A stretch of DNA of 64,000 bases from Pseudocercospora fijiensis CIRAD86 (taxonomy: Eukaryota; Ascomycota; Dothideomycetes; Mycosphaerellales; Mycosphaerellaceae): positions 1,182,483 to 1,246,482 of the forward strand of contig NW_006921535.1 of the NCBI RefSeq assembly GCF_000340215.1, written 5' to 3'. The notes beneath the pieces are model-generated. The model searched no databases. It was not told the DNA's origin and saw nothing but the letters and a program-made list of their open reading frames with translations. Made by a program: the position numbers and the translations under genes. Shown one piece after another: positions 33,722-44,845 of the stretch; positions within the stretch are counted from its first letter, which is position 1; every line of letters begins with the position of its first letter.

Positions 33722-34763
33722 AGAAGGAACTACCTTTCACGACTTTCATAAGCACACGCAATGATTTGGAATTTTCTGGATACCCACACAGTTGAAGCGA
33801 GGTGATTGGCTGTATTGTATGATGGAGGGAAGACAGGACTCTTTTTATGAATTCTTGTAAGTTCGCATACGAAAATTGTACATCTTTTGAGAAAACTTGA
33901 TTGAAGAAGTCATAAATATCTCTCTTGGGCTTCTTTGATGTTGGTCAAAGCCCTGAATACCTGTGAATCATTCATCGATGATGACTTGATAATAAATCGC
34001 CCTCACCATGCCGTAGCAGAAGCGATCCGAGATAGTCTGTCCCGTGGAGCGTCATTCCAACCATGCACACATTCAGGGAACACAACCGACAGGCACAGAT
34101 ACAGTACTATTTCAGCCAAGAATGCTTTTCGAACATACTTGAAATATCTTCACACATACACGATATAGTTTGCCAAATTTCGGAAAGGTTCGAGCATGTG
34201 AAAAAAAGCGGGTCACAGGTAGCTTCTCGACTTACTTCCAGGTCTCGTTAAGCATTCTTGGAACAATGATCAATCTCATCTAGCACAATGTCGAAGGAGA
34301 GCTTAAGTGCTGCAGTTTAGTTTCTAGAAATTTCCACGCGATGATGGATGGCATGGATCATATCATCGTGAGAATTTGCAAGCCACCCACCCACTTATTG
34401 TCTCAAGGGCGGGTTTCATTTTGCGATTTGTTTTCTCACACAATTAGAGCCTTCAAGCTATTGGCAGGCCGAATGCTCGATATCGTGCCATCCAGACTTG
34501 CGCGCGTCTATGGATTGTTTCTTTCGAAAGCCAGGCGGGAGAAAGTCATGGCTCGTTCGAGTGCTTGTGAATATAGATGCTGTCATTTCATTGGTATCGT
34601 CGTAAAGCACGCCTAGTCTAACTCCACGCTGATGCTCCATGCCGATGAGTGCCACGTAATGTAATGTTCGGAAGTCGGTTCAGACTTGCTGGCTCCCGAA
34701 CTCCGTATGCTCTTATGAAGATGATAGCAATGGTTGGAACTGCTCTCTTTTCATGTACCTCTC
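33722..34763. other. Intergenic region
   Basis: About 1 kb between convergent genes, more AT-rich than the coding DNA. No ORF with recognisable content was found; it should contain two polyadenylation regions. Confidence 0.5.
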
Positions 34764-35369
34764 TCAGTCGTCCCAACTCTTCTCCACAGTCTCTCGTACC
34801 CGCTTCACATATTCCTTCCGATTGTCCTTGTACAGATTGCTGGCTTCGACGTTCGCTGGACTCGACGTGTTGGGGTCATTCAGTAAACTGTTTACACAAA
34901 TATCAGCATCCACCCGTGCTCATTTTCTGACTCTTAAGCCTCACCTCTGAATACTCGTCAATATCGCCGCCACGTCGTACGTCGGGCTCCACCTATTCTG
35001 TAAGATATCCAGGCACAGCTCTCCAGTCCCGTACACATTGGGATGAAACATTTGGCTGATAAACTTGACACCCGGAGGCTTATTCGGGTACTGTTCTTCG
35101 AAATGCATCACGAGTCGGAATGTGCCGTCTTCGAAAGGTGTGTCTGAAGGTCCGATGATGACTGCGTTCCTGTTCAGACGGCCATGTATCAGCAAGAAGC
35201 CATCTTCTTTCGTCAACAGCTCTTGCTGAGTGGCAAGGCTACAATCTCCTACTCCCACTCACCAAGTCATGACATTATCAGCAATAGGACTAGCACTGAC
35301 ACCCGCGGGAGGATCAGTCTGCATGCGCTTGAAATCCCGCATCAATCTCCTCCGCGCCGCCGTCGACAT
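34764..35369 (-). CDS. RAD6: E2 ubiquitin-conjugating enzyme RAD6/UBC2
   Basis: Nuclear E2 that ubiquitinates histone H2B (with Bre1), PCNA (with Rad18) and N-degron substrates (with Ubr1). Three exons, 35263-35369, 34945-35169 and 34764-34887, with introns of 93 and 57 nt, give exactly 151 aa, the length known from other filamentous ascomycetes. It starts '[19 protein letters not shown]', contains the HPN motif '[17 protein letters not shown]' with the active-site Cys88, and ends '[11 protein letters not shown]'. The first intron splits the Trp codon in 'VMTW', the second a Ser codon after 'LTSIQ'. It lacks the long acidic tail of the Saccharomyces protein, as expected for this lineage. Confidence 0.96.
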
Positions 35370-36037
35370 GATGAATTCTTCCAAGCAGGATCTACACTTC
35401 CAATTGTGTACGCTTTGCTCGCGGTAGTAGCCAAGCTTTCGTTTCTCGGCCGGAGCGGGGCACGTCGGTGTTTGTGTCGATTTGAGGCGTGTGAAAGGAA
35501 GGAGGTGAAGACCGATTTGATGAAGCTTTGGGGGGTGTGAAAGCTCGATTATGGTGCGTATGGAGTTGCTGTTGTCGTCGTCGTCTGGTGTGGTGAGGTG
35601 GTGCAGAAAGGTGTTTACTGTGAGCGCAGGTCGCGTGGGGTGGAGTGCTTTCTGGGGTGAGGATGATTCAGCAGGAGAAGGCGCCGAGCTGCATTTGATG
35701 CCGCTGCCGCTGCCGGGAATCATGACTGCTACCATGATGGGCACGCGATGACGAACACGGCCAATGTGACAAATCAAGAATTTACCCAATGCAGTTTTGG
35801 CTTCTTTGGGTTCAGATTTATGTTGGTGCTGCCTGATGGCATTGCCTCACCGGACGAAGCTGTGAAGCAAGAGGCCTGTTCTTCGAGTGAGGGCAACTAC
35901 ATACAGCACCCAAGTAAAGATCCATGTCGGCGCTTCGACTCTGCAACTTCTGCTCGTGCTTCGGCGTCAGCTAGTCGATACACGCCATCTACAAATACAT
36001 AGAGCCAGGCCAATATTCATGGCATATTCTGACATGA
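35370..36037. other. Intergenic region (RAD6 promoter, clr2 3' flank)
   Basis: 668 bp between two genes on the minus strand. The ORFs present (for example 35748-36002 on the plus strand) are short and unrecognisable. No motif assigned. Confidence 0.45.
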
Positions 36038-38256
36038 TCACTCCAGGATCATCAAGTCCTCATCCATTTCGGAATCCCCCTGATCGGGACTAGGAGCCAG
36101 CTGCGCTGCGAGCGCATCCTCCAAGCCTTCGTCTTCGTCGACGTCCATTGCCTCGATTCGCCCCTGCTGCTCGGCGTCGGTGGCACTGTCCTCTTGCCCA
36201 GCCGTCGCCATCATGCCGAACGCTGAAGGCATACTTTCTCGCTTCTCATCTTCTCTTAGCTTGAGAGCAGCCTGGTAGTCTTCTACGCCCCCGCGCTTTC
36301 CATCGAGCACCTTCAAGGCCTGTCTCCATGCGTGAATCTGCTTATTCGTCCGGTTCTCGTCTTTGACGCCAACAAATCGGCCGTTAATTTCATGAAGGTC
36401 CAGCTGCTCGATGCGCGTTTCTGTCCAGAACCATGTCTTGCCAGATCCTTTGTCAATACGGCTGTCGTGCTTCAAGCTGTAGGCGCGGGCATCAAGAATG
36501 GCCTTCGATCCATGTGAGAGTGTCGGTCGCTTCGTGTTCACAGCCTGGAATGCTGGCGCCGAAGCCATCTCGGGCGGAGTCGAAAACCAAGCTCGCAGTG
36601 TATCGTACTCTAGGCACTTGCCTACCACCTTAGTATAGGGTATTTCTAGTCTCTCCTTGGCGTTCGTAGGGTCGTTGACGTGGAACCAGGTGCCATACTT
36701 GAAAAGTCCAGTTGGAAATCCTGTATGGCCCTGTCTCACTGGACTCTTGCCTATGCCGCCGAATGAGCGCTTAGGATCCAATGAGTATGCCTTTCCGAGG
36801 ACGTGCAAACATATATTATATGATCTGCTTTCATCATAGTCATCATCGGTAGCTTCCTCGAGGTTTACAAAGCGAAGTCTGAGAGATGAGACCACCAAGA
36901 CATCGGTCACAGTGGTGTTAGGCGTCTCGTGCCGAGCATCAGTGGTGTTAGGCGTGAGGCGAACGGCATCGCCCAGCAGGATTAGCTCAGCCCCAATATA
37001 CAACCCTCTCACAAATAGGGTTGCCGAAGGCCAGCTTCCTGTGAAGAGGTGTTTGCCAATCACACAGAAGCTGCTCGCAACAGTAAGGGCATGCCTGATG
37101 GTTGGATGCCAGTCGTCCTCTGAGGCGCCGACACATTCTTTCCAGCATGAGAACGGTCTGATGGCGTGTAACGGAACATACTTATGCTGTCCGCTCGATT
37201 TCAGGGTCGATCCCGGTTGGTTGAGAGGCTCTACACGGAATCCTGAAAGTGTGATGCCCTGTTTTCTGTTCTCCACATCAGGAATCCGCTCGAGATCATC
37301 GGCTGTTAGAGGCTCGAGAGGAAGTTGAGTAACAACCCCTGCCTCCCATCTCGGCCGGTCAAGCCAGATTTTAGATTTCAGATCCCATCGCCTCAAGCAA
37401 TTTGATGATGTGTCCCAAGCAATGCCCTCGTCCGGGGAGATGGAGCGCGTGAAAAGGACCACTTCACCATAGCGTGGCATGAAGCTCGGTAACTCCGACC
37501 ATTCTATGAGCAGGTCCAGTAGTTCCTGGTGCCCAGCACGCCAGTCCGGCGACAATCGATCTTTGAATTCCCGATACCCTATACCTTCGGGTCCAGCATC
37601 TTTCACAACGTCTAGAATGTCCCGATAGATATCAGGAATACCTTCTTTATCGACCTGTTTGGCGCGTTCCGGTATCGAGAGATCATGGTTCACTTTTTTC
37701 GGCTTCACCTTCGGCTTGGCCGGGAAAGGCACAGCTTTCGAGCTACTGGCGATAGGGAAGTAATTCGATCGATCACCGGGACTACCAGTTGAGCCGCTTC
37801 CACTGCTACGCGCAGTCTTCCTCGCAGTGCCAGCGCAGAGTTTGCATGGGCAGCCTACAGTGCCGCCGAAATCCTGAAGGTGCTTCAAGTGTGGAAAGAA
37901 TTCGATGATCGAGCGGAACGTGCCGTTGGGGTGACCATACATCCCTAAAAAATGTCAATGTCAGCCGGATAGGATGACTTGTCTCAACAATGGAAGAGCT
38001 TACACCTGTCAGTGTGCTTGCCGTCGGTAGAACGCTTCTTCTCCCATCCAGAATAACCGGGGGGCAGACGTTGGAGACGATAAGTGCCGGGCTTTGGGGC
38101 ACTACCTTTCTGCTGCTTCATCCAATATTCCGCAACCTTGGTTAGAAAATGCTCGTCATTTTGGATGTAGGGCAGACTGTCGCCGCTAGTCTGGACAGGG
38201 ATCTTATAGGTGCCATCCGAGTCCAAAGCGATTGGTATGATGACAGGCGAAGACAT
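36038..38256 (-). CDS. clr2: Clr2-type transcriptional silencing factor
   Basis: Homologue of fission-yeast Clr2, the SHREC (Snf2/HDAC) complex subunit needed for heterochromatic silencing in the nucleus. Exons 38004-38256 and 36038-37944, with a 59-nt GTAAGC...TAG intron, give 719 aa. The N-terminal Clr2 domain (about 55-115) includes 'LPPGYSGWEKKRSTDGKHTD', continues across the splice into 'RWMYGHPNGTFRS', and ends in 'CPCKLC'. The silencing core (about 340-500) includes 'IRPFSCWKECVGASEDDWHP' and 'ATLFVRGLYIGAELILLGD'. The tail is acidic. The donor at 38003 was chosen because it restores the conserved D-R-x-x-Y-G-H spacing. An in-frame ATG 16 codons upstream (38304) is possible. Confidence 0.85.
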
Positions 38257-38937
38257 TGCGAATGGTGTGCTTAGCACAGAGATTATTGTATTGATCCGTG
38301 CCAAGAACTCGCAGCTGAAGGTGAAGAGCGAAGACCATGCTTCGAATTGAATGCAACAGTGCTGCTAGCGAGTCGGTTCGATGTCTCAATGCTCGATATG
38401 CAGGCGCAATGCCGTTGCGGGCAGCTCGTCTGTTAGAGCCTCGATCTGTTCTCAGCAGCCTTGGCCAGACGAGCGCGTGTCTTTCTGCCGCCCTCGCCGG
38501 CTGGTCGTCCGAGATTGAGACTCTCCGCACACGCGGCTGCGCGAGTAGGTGTTGTTGACAAAACGAGGTTCATGAGGAAAGCTAGCGAAACTGAATTGAA
38601 ATTAGGTTCGGAGCTGCCCGCCAATTGCAGGAAGGCGCGAATCGGCTAACGGCTTCGAGATTCCACGTCTGGCAGGTTCAAGGCGATGCCTGTTCAAGGA
38701 CGATTCAGCCCAGCCATTAGGAGAGGAAGCAGCATGGAAACGGCAGGCCGAGGAAGGGACCACGGCCACGATGGGATGGCAGGCGGACACTCCGCTCCTC
38801 CCAATCTCAGCTGCCAGTAGCCAGAGCGACATGCATCACTGAACCTTATGCGCCAGCTTAAAAGTGCTGGTGGCTGCCCATCGCGCCATCGTCCATTCTC
38901 CCACTCACTGCCTGCGTGCTGAGCGCTCACACGCGAC
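38257..38937. other. Divergent promoter region clr2 / glycoprotein gene
   Basis: 681 bp between divergent start codons. No gene or named motif recognised; small ORFs in several frames look like chance. Confidence 0.45.
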
Positions 38938-40161
38938 ATGTCAAACGCAGCAGGAGCGTGGCCATGGCCGCCAGACAATGCCCTTCGAAGACCTGCGAGC
39001 AGGCGAATCTCCACTCCTGTCTCTGGACGCCTCGATCGAATCACCGAAAGCACCACACCGACCACTCCGACTGCTCCACCCATACCGCAGAAGTCTGTCC
39101 TCCGGAACAGCGATACAAACTCAGACTTCCCTACACTGTCGGCAGCAGAGACGGTCGAATTTCCCCAGCCAGGATATCGTTATGCGTACAAGAACAGCAC
39201 CGATACTTCCGCATCAGGAACACCAAGAACTGCCCCGCCTGCATACGAATGGGTACCAGAACCTATGCTGGTAGACGAAGATCATAAGGGCCCGGTCGAG
39301 GGCGAGAAGCTGGCTGCGTTCAGACGCTCAGGAGGACACAAGCGACAGCCTAGGGGTGGCTGGAAACGACTAGCTCTTGTCGCCTTGGCAGCTCTACTTT
39401 TGCTGGGCTTGGTGTTGGGGCTGGCATTGGGCTTGACTGTAGGCAAGCCGAAAAGCAATACAGTTGCCCCTACGCCTGCCCAGCCAGCAGATCAACAGCC
39501 GTTCCCGATAGGCTCATACAACATGGTGACTGCACTGAAGACAGTCACCACGAATTGCACATCCAACCCGGAGACCTTTAACTGTTACCCCTACAACGTA
39601 TATAACTCCGCCGACTCTTCGTCGTTCTCGACGAGTTTAACGACTTTCGGCTGGACTATTACAAACACTTCTTCAACTTACGCCACGATTGGAACAGCAT
39701 CCACACCAGATGAAGGCGTACCAGCGAACCTGACTATCAGCTCCAGCGGCAGCCCGTTTACTGTCAACTTCACAGACAAAGCACTCACTTATATCTCTCC
39801 TTCCTCCAACACCAGCTCAGCACGATACACTTTCAGCTTCGAGATGGAGAAAGCCTTCAACCCTCCAGTTTCCTTAACCAGCGACAACACTGCAACCCAG
39901 TGCTTCTTCAACCAGACTACCTTTACAGGAACCCTTTATCTTTCCGCGGCACGAACCTTACCTGCAGATCAGGACTCTTCGACAGCCAGCAATGGCAAAC
40001 AGTGGCCATACGCCGTGGACATCACTTCCAGCAGTGCCGGAGGTCAGGATACACCGGCATGCTATGAATACCAGAACGGAGCTCTTGGAGCTCGAATCAC
40101 GACAGGATTGACGCCTCAGCCAACAGGTTCGGAATGTCTTTGCGAGTATCAGAATTCTTGA
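38938..40161 (+). CDS. Single-pass membrane glycoprotein, Tat-signal-like family
   Basis: 407 aa. The first ~135 residues are cytosolic and Pro/Ser/Thr-rich. A basic 'KRQPRGGWKR' precedes one transmembrane helix (about 140-163, Leu/Ala/Gly-rich), giving type II topology. The outer domain has repeated N-x-S/T sites and a cysteine pattern 'TTNCTSNPETFNCYPYNVYN', 'TQCFFNQTTF', 'TPACYEYQNG', 'SECLCEYQ'. I recall the same outer domain from Dothideomycete proteins usually labelled 'Tat pathway signal sequence domain protein', a misnomer caused by the RR-like basic stretch before the helix. The function is unknown; a surface or vacuolar location is inferred. Confidence 0.75.
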   Translation: MSNAAGAWPWPPDNALRRPASRRISTPVSGRLDRITESTTPTTPTAPPIPQKSVLRNSDTNSDFPTLSAAETVEFPQPGYRYAYKNSTDTSASGTPRTAPPAYEWVPEPMLVDEDHKGPVEGEKLAAFRRSGGHKRQPRGGWKRLALVALAALLLLGLVLGLALGLTVGKPKSNTVAPTPAQPADQQPFPIGSYNMVTALKTVTTNCTSNPETFNCYPYNVYNSADSSSFSTSLTTFGWTITNTSSTYATIGTASTPDEGVPANLTISSSGSPFTVNFTDKALTYISPSSNTSSARYTFSFEMEKAFNPPVSLTSDNTATQCFFNQTTFTGTLYLSAARTLPADQDSSTASNGKQWPYAVDITSSSAGGQDTPACYEYQNGALGARITTGLTPQPTGSECLCEYQNS

Positions 40162-40824
40162 AGAATTTGTGTGAAATCTTGGGAGAACTGGAAGGCGTTT
40201 GGTGGTCGGTGTTTGATGACTGACATTGATGAGATACCCAGATGAGCTGCAAAGGTGGTGGCTGAAGAGTGTACAAAGCCAGGACAGATATATATAGCGT
40301 AATCTCTATGAATTTGTGCATGACCATCCAGCCTAGCTCTTGTCTAAATTGCGGTGCTCAGTGAGCGAAGCGCAAAGCCAGTCTCTTGTTGCCTTGATCC
40401 TTCCGTGGTGTCCAGATAAATTCGATCACGAAGTCTGCATTACATTAGCGATTTCTCCTCTGCTCTGATCATATCGACGAATTTACCTGTTGTCAGTAAC
40501 ATAAACCCCTTTCGTAACCGCAATTCGATTCCTCGTCGGTATGCTGAAAGCTCCCGTCTTTCCCGCAGCGCATTTCATCCTCGGAGAGCTTTTCAAACGT
40601 GGTTTGGAATCCACTTGATTCAATGATCTCCGGACACCTTCAAGCTGCAGGTTATACCAATCTTGGAGGAGTCGGAGGCACGCCGGGTTGGAGATGATGA
40701 TTCATCATCGATGGCGGCTTCACGATTCCAGTTGCGCTAATGAGGGCTTCGTGATCTTTCCTGGTGTACAACGTTTGGAAAGCGTCTGTGTTGCCGTGAT
40801 GAATTCTGCTGGATCCAAGCTGCT
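40162..40824. other. Intergenic region between convergent genes
   Basis: 663 bp with no recognised gene. It should hold the 3' ends of both neighbours. Confidence 0.5.
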
Positions 40825-42431
40825 TCACGGCTGCTCATGCTCGCTTTCAGTCTCACTCGGTGCACTGTCACCATCACCCTCATCGTGCTCCATTCCCGTC
40901 AATGGATCCGTTTCTGCCGCTATAATTCCTGCTTGATTTGATTTGTTCCTTCGGACATGGGACCACAGGCTGACTATCAAAACACTGAGGCCATGCACAA
41001 CGGTACTGCCAAGCACGATAAAGCTGACAATTGGCCAGACTGATTCGATGGCCTTTTCTTTCGAAGTCAAAGGGTCGTGATAGACAGGTGGGTGCGAGGA
41101 CGGTGTGCTGGTTCCAGTCTCTAGCACGGCCCTAGCTTCAATCGCCAGAAACAAGCCGCCCAGACCCATGGGGCCGAAATGGCCACAGAAAACTGCTTCT
41201 CGTAGGGTCTTGATATCTGGAATCCAGCGGTAGGCGGCCATTACAATTGGAATGCGACGGAATAACAGGACACATATTAAGAAACCCACAAGTCTTCCCG
41301 GTGTGATCCATGGTGTCGTCAGCAGATCGCCATACGCTCCAAATGGTATTATGGTGCCCAGATAGAAGAACATCGACGAATTGAGCAGCACATCGATGAT
41401 ATGAGGCAGATTTGCTTCCCTGGTCTTTCTAGCAAACCAGCCGTCTCTGGCGAAACCGTATCCTGCGCCGAAAGCAACCAGAAAGTCGTCCACGTTTAGA
41501 GTGGAGCCCACTCCAATGCAGAAAAGTGCCAGCAGAAGGTAGAAGACTGTGAAGCCAGCTTTGTCGATGAAGCCTCTTGCATCACTGAAGCGAAGGATCC
41601 AGTTGAACGTCAGTCCAATGACAAGGCCTAGGACTGTTCCAAAAAGACATTGCCAGAGCAGGGTGAGGGTAAACCAGTCTTTGAGAGCTCCAACGGCAGT
41701 GCGTTCCGCGAGCAGGTACAAGCCGATGTAGAGAAATGGGAATGAGATGCCATCGTTGCAGCCAGATTCGGCGCCCAGCATATCACGCAGTCTCTTCGGT
41801 ACACGAGTACTAAATTGGCTGTTGGAAAGAATGGAAGCGGCCAGGACCGGATCGGTGGGAGAAAGACATGCCGAAATCACCATCGATGTCGGAATGTCTA
41901 GTTTGAAGATTGCCCAGCAGAAAAACGCGCAGATAATCCAGCCAAAGGTCATGACGGGACCAAGCATCATGGTGACGGATTTCCAGTGGCGACCAAAGTA
42001 GAACTTGGGAAGTTCAACGCCTGACATACCCATTAGCTGTTTCTGATGTTACAAAACTGATTCGATCACTTACCGACAGCGAAGACTTGTATACCAACGA
42101 TGATACGAGTGATCTCTTGGACGACTCCGTCTCCCCATCCCCATCCCTGCTGACCTGCGTTCTCTATACATTCTCCATGTCTGCAGAAATTCGGTGTGAG
42201 CCATCCGAGTGCAAAAGGGCCCAAGACTATGCCGAAGATCAGTGCAATGGGTGGTTCGCTCAAATGTACTGCCAATGAAGGTTAGCGTTATGTGCTGCAA
42301 GGCTGAAGGAGTTCTCGCCACTTACGGCGATTTCGCCAAAAGTTCGTGAATAGAACATAGAATATCAAGAAGGTTGATAGCAGTAAGTATGTGATGTGCG
42401 GAGGCGTAGGCTCAATTTGTTCCCAGACCAT
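40825..42431 (-). CDS. Plasma-membrane Na+(K+)/H+ antiporter, Nha1/Sod2-like
   Basis: CPA1-type cation/proton exchanger giving salt tolerance and pH control. Three exons, 42326-42431, 42074-42268 and 40825-42020, with introns of 57 and 53 nt, give 498 aa. About 12 hydrophobic segments are visible. Diagnostic pieces: 'LHLSEPPIALIFGIVLGP' (joined across intron 1), 'VFAVGVELPKFYFGRHWKSV' (joined across intron 2), the ion-site 'ACLSPTDPVLA', and 'AESGCNDGISFPFLYIGLYL', whose paired acidic/Asn residues are family-typical. The C-terminal tail is short and acidic (SAPSETESEHEQP) compared with the very long tail of Saccharomyces Nha1, so it is closer in size to fission-yeast Sod2. The acceptor at 42021-42022 was chosen over an upstream ATG. 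Confidence 0.9.
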
Positions 42432-43086
42432 GGTGGCATTCCAGAGCCCTTTTCAGGCTTGTTGGCCAGTGACTTGGCGTGAGCAAGTTGGAAATGATTC
42501 TCGAGATGCGTGCACGACGTATCCACTCAATGACCATCACTTGAGCTCACAACGAATGTTCAAAGAATTGACGGAGAAGGCTGTTGTCGATCATTGAACG
42601 CGAATGTCACGCCGTGCCGCCGAAAGAGTGTTTTCGATGCCGTCATCGTCTCTTCCCGGTATCGGCATGATGAGGAACATCGCCAGGCGTAAAGAGAGCA
42701 GAGCATTTGCTGGAGCATGGATATACCATCAGAAATCGAGTGATATGACCTCGCGCTTCATGCTGTGAGGGGGTCGCGAAAGGCAAGTGGAAGTGTACAA
42801 AGTGCATGTGTTTCTTGTGCTTATGCAAAGGCTTCTGGGGGGTGGAGGTGTGTGGTTGTGAGCTGCCATCCATATCGATGTGGCCGTACCAAGACTGGTA
42901 AACATGGTATCGTGTCAAACATGCCCGCCACGGTGTATTGTATGGACCAGAGGCTCCCCTCGACCTCACATAGGGCCCACATCAGCTTTCGCGCATGCAG
43001 CTCAGCTCAGCTCAGCTACAGTAGTTCTAAGCGCGTCGTCCTTGGATCATGGCCCAGCACGATAGATGTCACTGCAGACACAGGGT
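42432..43086. other. Divergent promoter region antiporter / DUF7053 gene
   Basis: 655 bp between divergent genes. It includes a short tandem AGCTC repeat (about four units, 42998-43017). No RNA gene or other motif was recognised. Confidence 0.5.
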
Positions 43087-44367
43087 ATGTCGAAACGCAG
43101 TCTGATTACCAACATTACTCCGCTGCCGTCGTCCATCTCGCGCGAGACGGCGGTGGCACAGCTCCACGACCATCATGCTATGATCGAGCTGAACCCTCTG
43201 GTGCTCCGACACAAACCCACCGACCCGCCGCCGAACGCAACTCCCGACGAGGCTCAGCTTGCCACTTGGTATCTCATTACCGATCAAATCCACTATCTCC
43301 CGGGCGGAGCAGTGAAAGGCGAAGTGTCGTACAAAGCCTGCTTCTACGATCTGCCGCTCGGAATTCAAACGCACGTCTTCGCACCCGCAGGCGTTGACAT
43401 CAAGAGCAAATGGAGTGTTGGTGGTAACGTACCTGGAACGGAACCCAGAGAGGCTTCAGAGCTGGGTGTGAACAAGCCGAGAGATGGATTGTACATCAAA
43501 GAAGAGCTGGATTTGAGGTGTAATCTGTTCGTGAGCAATTTTGTGAAGAAGAATCTGAAGAAGTCACATCTCGTGGTCGTCGACAAGATCATAGAACGAG
43601 CCAAGGATAATCCGGCGCCCGCAACAGCACCGATTCAAGCGCCCGGTAATGTCAATCTCTTCAGCAGAGCCCCGGCAGTTCTATCTGGACTTACTTCGTT
43701 ACCTACCCACCTGACCAAGACGTCCAAGCATCGAGAATTGCAATATTCTTGTGCGTGTGAAGGCACTGTGCATGCCTCAAGCTGTGCCTTCTTTCATCCC
43801 GACGATTTGCAGCATCAGGACGGCCTCCCGCCCTTTCGAGCATCGCAGCCGAAACCATATCACGCCATTTCTTTACCTGCTTCGGCATCATCTTACTCGG
43901 CATCTTCTGATTCTCCCAGGCTGGAGCGTTCGTTGTCAGAATTGTACGGCTCCACAAGTCCGGGCGAATGCCTCTGTACAGGCGCGCTTCATGAGCAATC
44001 ATGTCCATCATTTCCAGGTCTTCGCGCCCCACGTTTACCATCCTCGCACTCTATGACTAGTCCGACGTCTTCAATACAACCATCGCCATTTGCTGCATTT
44101 GGGATAGGGTATGGCATCCCTTCCATGGGATCACAACCTCATCCAGGCGCGTATGGCAGCCGTCTCCCGCAGAATCTGGCGCATATAGGATCTGCTGAGC
44201 AAGCAGAAGTTGCCGCCGCCCGCTCCACGTTAGATGAATGGTTACAACAGAAGATGATGCCAGAGGCGCTGGACTCGCAGCGACATAGTCGACAGACTTC
44301 TGGCGCTTCTGGCCGCGCGGCTCCGAGAAGGTTGCGCGAACGATCATGGTCCCCAGACCCTACATGA
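43087..44367 (+). CDS. DUF7053 domain protein
   Basis: 426 aa from ATG 43087, chosen because the family begins 'MSKRSLITNITPLP'; an in-frame ATG seven codons earlier exists. The N-terminal ~170 residues form the conserved domain: 'LHDHHAMIELNPLVLRHK', 'WYLITDQIHYLPGG', 'VSYKACFYDLPLGIQTHVFA', 'IKSKWSVGG', then 'EELDLRCNLFVSNFVKKNL'. This looks like a START/polyketide-cyclase-type lipid-binding beta fold, but that is inference; family members have no assigned function. The rest is Ser/Pro-rich and disordered, with two short repeated Cys-rich pieces ('SCACEGTVHASSCAFF' and 'CLCTGALHEQSCPSF') of the form C-x-C-x(8)-C. The upstream gene is divergent, and wetA follows on the same strand. Confidence 0.8.
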   Translation: MSKRSLITNITPLPSSISRETAVAQLHDHHAMIELNPLVLRHKPTDPPPNATPDEAQLATWYLITDQIHYLPGGAVKGEVSYKACFYDLPLGIQTHVFAPAGVDIKSKWSVGGNVPGTEPREASELGVNKPRDGLYIKEELDLRCNLFVSNFVKKNLKKSHLVVVDKIIERAKDNPAPATAPIQAPGNVNLFSRAPAVLSGLTSLPTHLTKTSKHRELQYSCACEGTVHASSCAFFHPDDLQHQDGLPPFRASQPKPYHAISLPASASSYSASSDSPRLERSLSELYGSTSPGECLCTGALHEQSCPSFPGLRAPRLPSSHSMTSPTSSIQPSPFAAFGIGYGIPSMGSQPHPGAYGSRLPQNLAHIGSAEQAEVAAARSTLDEWLQQKMMPEALDSQRHSRQTSGASGRAAPRRLRERSWSPDPT

Positions 44368-44845
44368 GACTTATTTGTTCAACGACAGTATTTGGACACA
44401 GAAAAGCTTAGTACTACAGCGAGAGACTACTTGTTGTTCGCGAGCGAGAAATTCGTTGCGATGCCCGCGCTGTTTCGGCGACAGCGTGTTCTTGGCGTTG
44501 CGCATTCCACGACCAGCCCGCCAGCACTACGGAATGTATGCTTGTACAAAGCCATTCTGCCATTCGACGTCACGTCGCTATCACGATGCAGGGTCGTAAC
44601 GTGCAACGACCAATATGGATTGTTCCTCCTCCTACCGAATGGAATGCTGGTTGGCTGGGAGGTGCGTCTACAATAGCTCTGTCCCAGGTGTGCCTCACAC
44701 CATGACCTCCTGCGGCGTTTCTTTCAGTCGCGCTGTACTTAGGACATACACCCCTAATCTTTCTTACGCTGCTGTCACGCTGCAACGCCTAGAGCTCGCA
44801 AGCTAATCGCAAACTCGAATCTATATCGACACGGCATCTCCCGAG
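44368..44845. other. Intergenic region upstream of wetA
   Basis: 478 bp containing four AbaA-type sites (separate entry). No ORF of interest. Confidence 0.5.
44503..44646. promoter_or_regulatory. Cluster of four AbaA response elements (CATTCY) before wetA
   Basis: CATTCC at 44503-44508 (+), GGAATG at 44531-44536 (site on -), CATTCT at 44553-44558 (+), GGAATG at 44641-44646 (site on -). In Aspergillus, AbaA (TEA/ATTS domain) binds CATTCY and activates wetA. Chance expectation on both strands is about one per kilobase, against four in 144 bp. The sites end 200 bp before the wetA ATG. Confidence 0.55.

Noticed and set aside
40500..40570. tRNA T-arm-like text (AATTCGATTCC)
   Set aside because: No matching D-arm, anticodon stem or acceptor stem around it.
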